Assembly (NCBI GenBank): GCA_026874595.1
Contig: CM049320.1
Span: 46,514,714 to 46,578,713, forward strand
Origin: Sipunculus nudus
Lineage: Eukaryota; Annelida; Sipuncula; Golfingiida; Sipunculidae
Direction of reading: 5' to 3'
Length of the DNA: 64,000 nucleotides
The translations under genes were made by a program, and so were the position numbers. Positions 59,124 to 64,000 of the stretch are shown here, piece by piece. The notes under the pieces are model-generated. The model had not been told where the DNA came from. It worked only from the letters and a program-made list of their open reading frames with translations, and ran no database searches. The stretch's first letter is position 1. Every line of letters begins with the position of its first letter.

Positions 59124-59155
59124 CCGATGGTGACCGTAATACAGGCGTTCTACTG

Positions 59156-61711
59156 TATATTTAATTGCATTATTGAACTGAACTGGTAGCATAAGGTATT
59201 ATATATAATTCTAATTTATTATGTATGGTATATATCAGGAATCGGGTAAACTTTCAGAGAAATATACAATTACAGCATTCAAAGTGATGGTATTGTTAAA
59301 GATAAAAAAGTCTTTTTTAGTTTCTTAGTACACAAGGCTCACATTACTATGGGACTATTACTTCACATGCCCTGTTAGGTGGCCAGATAATGCAGGTCTG
59401 ATTTGTTGTAGGCCAGTTATCTGGTCTACAACCGACTGTCAGGACCCAAGTTTACAAGCTTTTAGATACTAGGGAACTAGTGCATGGTGCCAATTAATTT
59501 ACTGAATATATCAGTTCACATACAGAGATTACCAACTGTCTGGCCTTTGATCACTAAGTTAGTCTTAATTAGTGATTACCCAATGCACAGGTGTGCTCAT
59601 CATGCAGCCAAGCTCAACTCTGTTATTATGAGGCTCATTTTAATGGGCAAACATGAGGTAATAGTGATAAGTAAGAGCAAGCTAGGTGGTTACAGACCGG
59701 AGTAGCAACTGTCAGGATCCTGGCCAGGCCTCGAGTGTCAGTCGTGCGCTTATTGCAATTAAGACATGATAAGCCCATTAACTCTATTGTGCGTCTTTTG
59801 TGCCGTGGTGTCAGGCGCAGCGGCGGCACGGCCTTTGATGAAGCTCTTGTCACTGACGGCGCTGTTCTCGTATTATCGCCAATGATTACCGCAGCCCAGC
59901 TTTACCTTAGGCGTCATTAGCTACGAAAGCTTCACACACGTTTCACACAATTAAGAAAATGTGGTGTTCAAACTTATAATTGTTCAAATATTTACATTTA
60001 ATAATACCGGATATAAATTTTGTGAGAAACTTACGCTGGGGTTCTCCGGGAACTAACGAGCTGTTCCGAAGTCACGCTGAAGGGGGGTCTGTATCAATTA
60101 GCGCCGGGCTTATCAGCGGCATCTCTGTGTGCCTTTTAGCAGCGAATTTTATGACCCCCGTCAGCAATATTCGACACGGCCAGACTCTCACTCCAGTCTG
60201 TAACCTCCTTGGTAAGACTTACAACTTTTTTTTCAAGTTATAGAAATAAACCCAAATATATGAGCTGAAACAGTAATAATAATCACAACAGAAGGCAAAG
60301 TTATATTTATAGTAATACATGTACACTTGTTTTCCATTCCCTGTTATGTCATTAAGCGGATAAGCAAATATTGCTTAACAGGCTTTGTTTAGTTCCAGTG
60401 ATCGCCTTTATGATGTACTGATTGTTAAGGCAAAATGCATGATAACCGTTGGTACAAATTGCATGAGAGAACTGGAACGCAGGCTTCAGCCCAAGGTACC
60501 TAATTAACTCTATTTGGCTCTTGATGACTAGAACATCCATAAAAATAGGGATAGATAGAGGTAGTATAGTAATGATTTTGGAAAGACCCATGTTCAAATT
60601 GTATAGATTGCATTCACCACTGTGTGATACATTTTTATCTGATTTTGATATGTGTGTTTTTTGGAAATAAACACAATCTAATACATAGTTGTTTGTTGTC
60701 ACAATCATAATGTAAATACCCTAAAAGCACAAAAGTAATTCTAAAATTATTTCCAATTACGTTGAAAGGTATTTGTAATTGTAATCGATTACATTTTTGA
60801 AAACACAAAAGTAATTGTAATTGTAATTGATTATTTTTAAAAATAATTGTATTTGTAATAGATTATTTTAAAATTATTTGGACCCAACCTTGATTTCAAC
60901 CCTGATATGTGGCAAATACATTCCACGAAGAAAAAACTTAACACCCTTAAACAATATTAGAAGAAATATTGAGCTTTGGCGGCCGGACTATGTAGTTACC
61001 AAATATATTTGACGGGAAATGCAATAAAACAACACAAACACCAGATGTATGTATATTTCTTATAATATCAGTACCTTAAATCTTGACCATCGACTTTTTT
61101 CCCTGTGAATGTTGTGGATTTAATTTTCACAGGATGTACACATAATAATTTTAACTGCTAAAACCTGAAATTTGAAAATAAAAGCTCCAAAATTAGGCTA
61201 GTTATAGATTGGGGGGGGGAAGGCTATTATTGTATTCCCTAATTCCATTGCAAAGTGGTCCACTTTATTCACTATTTCATGTATTACACAGTAAAATATA
61301 TACTTATCAATTAATGCTCATTTGAAAATGGAATTAAAAAAAATAAGCATTTTATTTCAGTTAATAAATGAAATGTGTATAATTATACTTCAGCTAATCT
61401 TCACTTTCTTCCTTATTCTATAATTGACAGGAGTTCATACATTCCCATGGTTATTTTATGCACATATTATTGTCACATAGCTGAAATAATGATACTGCTA
61501 GATATATGATCATGAGAGACACCTGCACCTTTGATATAGTCCATAAAAGTGCAACAGTATTAGTTTGCAAAATATTCAGCTGAGCGACAAGACCCATGGG
61601 TCCCTTGTTTCTTTTTTATTATTTCCTTTATTTTGAGACTTCTACATTATATTGAAACTATCAGATTTGCCACTGTGGTTTCATCTAGTGTCCTGAAACC
61701 TGCGTGTTAAT
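59156..61711. other. No supported gene
   Basis: A GC-richer patch at about 59,700-60,220 has several short open frames without recognisable domains; it could be old host or element sequence. The remainder is AT-rich. A run of G residues lies near 61,212-61,219. Confidence 0.5.
60765..60890 (-). repeat. TAATTG repeat ending in GTTGGGTCCAAA
   Basis: Imperfect GTAATTGTAATTG repeats end with the complement of GTTGGGTCCAAA at about 60,877-60,888. This matches 30,293-30,328 in inverted orientation. Confidence 0.6.
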
Positions 61712-62020
61712 AGGGCCAAGCATGATTAAGCAGATGCCCTATAGTAATCACCAAGTCCGTCCGTCTGTCCACCTGTTCGTCTTTCTGTATGTCCGTCAAA
61801 TTTATTTCCTAATGATTACTCCAGTTCAGATTGATAATCGATTTGGATCGATTTCGGACTTGAATTTTATATAGCCCACCTCTAAAATAAGAACTCTATT
61901 GACTTTTAGGTCACGAGGTCAAAGGTCACAGAACCCATATATTTAGAAAGATTGTGGATGCATTTGATGTCAAACTTTTCATCCCAAAGCAAAGTCATAG
62001 CATGTGTTGAATAGGAGTAC
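61712..62020 (+). mobile_element. Terminal fragment of another hairpin + GTCCGTC repeat
   Basis: AGGGC at 61712 faces GCCCT at 61740 around AAGCATGATTAAGCAGAT, followed by TCCGTCCGTCTGTCC and AGGTCACGAGGTCAAAGGTC. The right side is cut by the following LTR-element fragment. Confidence 0.5.
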
Positions 62021-62047
62021 CATGAACAAGACACTTATGACCAATCG

Positions 62048-63680
62048 TCAGCAATCGAGCTTGTAGTGCAGACAGCTTCGGTTGAGGAAAGAGCCTACGA
62101 ACTTGGGACAACGTGGCATGACTTCGCTGAACAACAAAGGGCGTGTCCAGATTATGAATTCATTATAAAATATTTGGACTTGGAACACTAACTACAGACA
62201 CACTCAGAAGAAGCAAAGATCACAGTAAAAGCAGAACAATACATCTTAGACGAAGGGATATTGTATCATCTGTTCGATAGAAGAGATCGCAGTTTGCCGC
62301 GTGACATGAGACTGACCAAACAACTGGCGGTTCCAACACAATGTAGAGCTAGCTTATTACAGGCTCACCGTAATTCAACTACAGGCGGAGGCCACCAAGG
62401 CACCGATCGTACCTACGCGGGCTTGCGCGGAAAATACTTCTGGCCAGATATGTACACGGATGTAAAAAAGTTTGTCAAAACATGCGAAGTATGTCAGATT
62501 TCTAAATGTAGTTTCGGGAGTAAACCAACTCCGTTACATTGTTGGTGTATTTGAGAGATGGCATGTAGACATCCTCGGACCACTGATGAAAACTGATGCA
62601 GATCACCAGTATATTCTGTTGTGCGTGGATAGTTTTTCACGTTGGTGCGAAGGCTTTCCATTAAAATCGCAAGATGCGCTCACGATAGCCATGGTGTTGC
62701 ACAGGGAATTTTTTTTTGTCGTTTTGGAGCGCTCAGAGCCCTCCTGTCGGATCGAGGACAAAACTTCCTGTCACGCATAGTTGAACAATTATATAAGGCA
62801 TATGATGTGAAAAGACTGAAAACCAGCTCTTACCACCCTCAAACAAAGAGCGCATGTGAGAGTACAAACAGCACAATCGAACAAGCACTCAGAGCATACG
62901 TGCACAAAGATCAGAAGAATTGGGACACAATTCTACCTGGTATTTCGTTGGCCCTGCGGCGAACACCTGTGACGCAATCCACCCAGTTTTCCCTATTCGA
63001 GCTATTGTTCGGCAAAGAAATATACGTGCCCATTGATAACGAATTTCCAGGCGAACAATCTCTTCGCAAACCAAATGAAAGCCAGTATATGCAATAACTG
63101 CAAGCATCGCTAAACACGAGAAATAGCGAAATCAAATGTCCAACGCACACAAGAGACTTACCAACAACGGCATGACCAAGGAGCAAAAGTCCCAAATTTT
63201 CGCATTGGCCAGCATGTGGCTGCAGAACAATAAGGTTCCTCAAGGATTAAGTGCAAAACTTGTACCAAAATGGACTGGACCATTCTACATTGTTGTGTGT
63301 GGTCCGAATGACACATTCGCTTTAAGTCACACCGAGACACACAAGCGTCTCTCGTCCTTCGTACACGCTTACCGGCTTAAGGTCTTTATGGACCCTGACA
63401 CTCGTCCGGCTTCTATCAACACGGACGCAAAGAACTCAACAAAACAATCGGCGACAAATGCTGACACCCAGCCTACGTCAGAAAACCAAGTGGACAGCAA
63501 GGATCAGTGGTACGAGGTGGATCGGCTTTTGCAATGCAAAGGATGCAGAAACAGGAAGATGTACAAAGTAAAATGGAAAGGGTTTACAGAGACAACATGG
63601 TACCTGAGACAAATATTGGGCAAAAGGCACTCCAAGAATTTTATGCAAGGCGCAGACGGCGGCGTAAGAGACGGCAGTAA
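62048..63680 (+). mobile_element. pol: 3' fragment of a third Ty3/Gypsy element (integrase + chromodomain)
   Basis: The fragment begins after RNase H and contains the whole integrase region in three frames. The zinc domain reads LLQAHRN..GGGHQG...KTCEVCQISK (62,340-62,510). The core has RWHVDILGPL, VDSFSRWCEGFPLK, LLSDRGQNF and SACESTNS, with 35 residues between the last Asp and Glu (DD35E). A C-terminal region (63,136 on) has KLVPKWTGPFYIV (GPY/F-like) and YEVDRLLQCKG...YKVKWKGFTETTW, a chromodomain. The chromodomain frame shifts near 63,600; its basic RRRRRKRR-like end in the next frame stops at 63,680. Frame breaks also lie near 62,530, 62,715 and 63,100, plus a stop near 62,190. RT and gag are absent. 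Confidence 0.87.
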
Positions 63681-63729
63681 CATATTTCCAGATACATGTA
63701 CGTTTTTGGAATGTCACAGTTTAGTATAA
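63136..63729 (+). pseudogene. pol: Integrase C-terminal domain and chromodomain
   Basis: This 197-codon frame is separated from the integrase core by a shift near 63,100. A GPY/F-like stretch at residues ~39-52 is followed by a Thr/Ser/Asn-rich linker and, from about residue 119, a chromodomain whose aromatic positions (Y of YEVDR, W of KWKGF, W of TTW) are visible. In relatives this module targets insertion to particular chromatin marks. A one-base shift after the last Trp alters the final helix. Confidence 0.75.
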
Positions 63730-64000
63730 AATCATTGATAGATGAACTTTTTTTTATAATGCATTCAATATTCAAAGAGACTACATCTTTAACATGAATA
63801 TATATCTTATTTTTTTAAGTGTATTTTGCATATGTCTCATATGTATTCAGATATTATGTTACCCGGGGCACTCGAGGGTCCCATGTATATTTTGTGTAAT
63901 TTGGAGGACCAAACTTTTTTTTAAGCCGGGGGGTATTATCATAAGGTTGTTTAGCGTATAGTATGCACCAGCGGCACTGCGCCTACAGAGGTCCGTCAGC
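63730..64000. other. Downstream sequence, possible start of 3' LTR
   Basis: The purine-rich AAGCCGGGGGG near 63,923-63,933 could be the polypurine tract of the preceding element, with the LTR starting after it. Only about 65 bases follow before the window ends, so this cannot be checked. Confidence 0.35.

Larger units (their letters stand above)
53611..59155 (+). mobile_element. pogo-like DNA transposon split by an LTR element
   Basis: Perfect 14-bp inverted termini CAGTAGAACGCCTG (53611-53624) and CAGGCGTTCTACTG (59142-59155). The right flank is TA; the left flank is GA, which would need one base change from TA. Repeated AACGGCCA/TAACGGTCA/ATTACGGTCA motifs lie inside both ends. Removing the LTR element at 54,629-59,123 and one copy of its 5-bp target leaves about 1.05 kb, an internally deleted copy that keeps a short C-terminal coding piece. 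Confidence 0.8.

Noticed and set aside
59719-60243. Short open frames in a GC-richer patch
   Set aside because: No domain, no splice structure and no consistent frame.

Overview
The window reads as animal nuclear DNA. No gene has bacterial layout, there are long satellite arrays, and all recognisable coding matter is transposable-element derived. Several dispersed repeats (terminal hairpin followed by GTCCGTC-rich sequence, 'ACCACTGGGCCAAATT'-type units, a GGCATTCGTGTC hairpin end) resemble repeats I associate with bivalve and other mollusc genomes, so a mollusc is the best guess. That is inference; no host gene is present to confirm it. No intact host gene, tRNA or rRNA could be supported in the 64 kb.

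Layout: (1) 1-16,991 is one satellite super-array that runs off the left edge. Array A (1-9,233) is built from 104/112-bp units rich in TGCGAC. Array B (9,234-16,991) is a diverged relative of the same satellite in opposite orientation (GTCGCA), organised into 719-bp and ~320-bp higher-order units. The two meet at a 24-bp near-perfect palindrome. (2) 17-24.8 kb is mostly gene-free, with a 2.7-kb dispersed repeat and the relic of an unidentified protein gene (22.8-23.7 kb). (3) 24.9-27.5 kb is a 5'-truncated, frame-broken non-LTR retrotransposon on the minus strand. (4) 27.5-43.5 kb holds a solo LTR with target duplication, a 181-bp tandem repeat interrupted by two other repeats and ending in a Helitron-like hairpin, and further repeat elements containing their own tandem arrays. 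(5) 43.6-52.2 kb is a Ty3/Gypsy-class element with ~1.35-kb LTRs whose order is gag-protease-integrase-RT-RNase H, i.e. integrase before RT as in Gmr1-like elements. Its 3' LTR carries an 889-bp pogo/Tigger-like transposon, and the 5' LTR preserves the empty site. (6) 53.6-59.2 kb is a second pogo-like transposon split by a full-length Mag-like Ty3/Gypsy element (153-bp LTRs, CCGAT target duplication). (7) 62.0-63.7 kb is the 3' part of a third Ty3/Gypsy lineage with a DD35E integrase and a C-terminal chromodomain.

All element coding regions carry stops or frameshifts, so nothing here looks autonomously active. The value of the window lies in its structural history: an inverted satellite junction, higher-order satellite evolution, nested insertions whose order can be read, and an unusual pol gene order.
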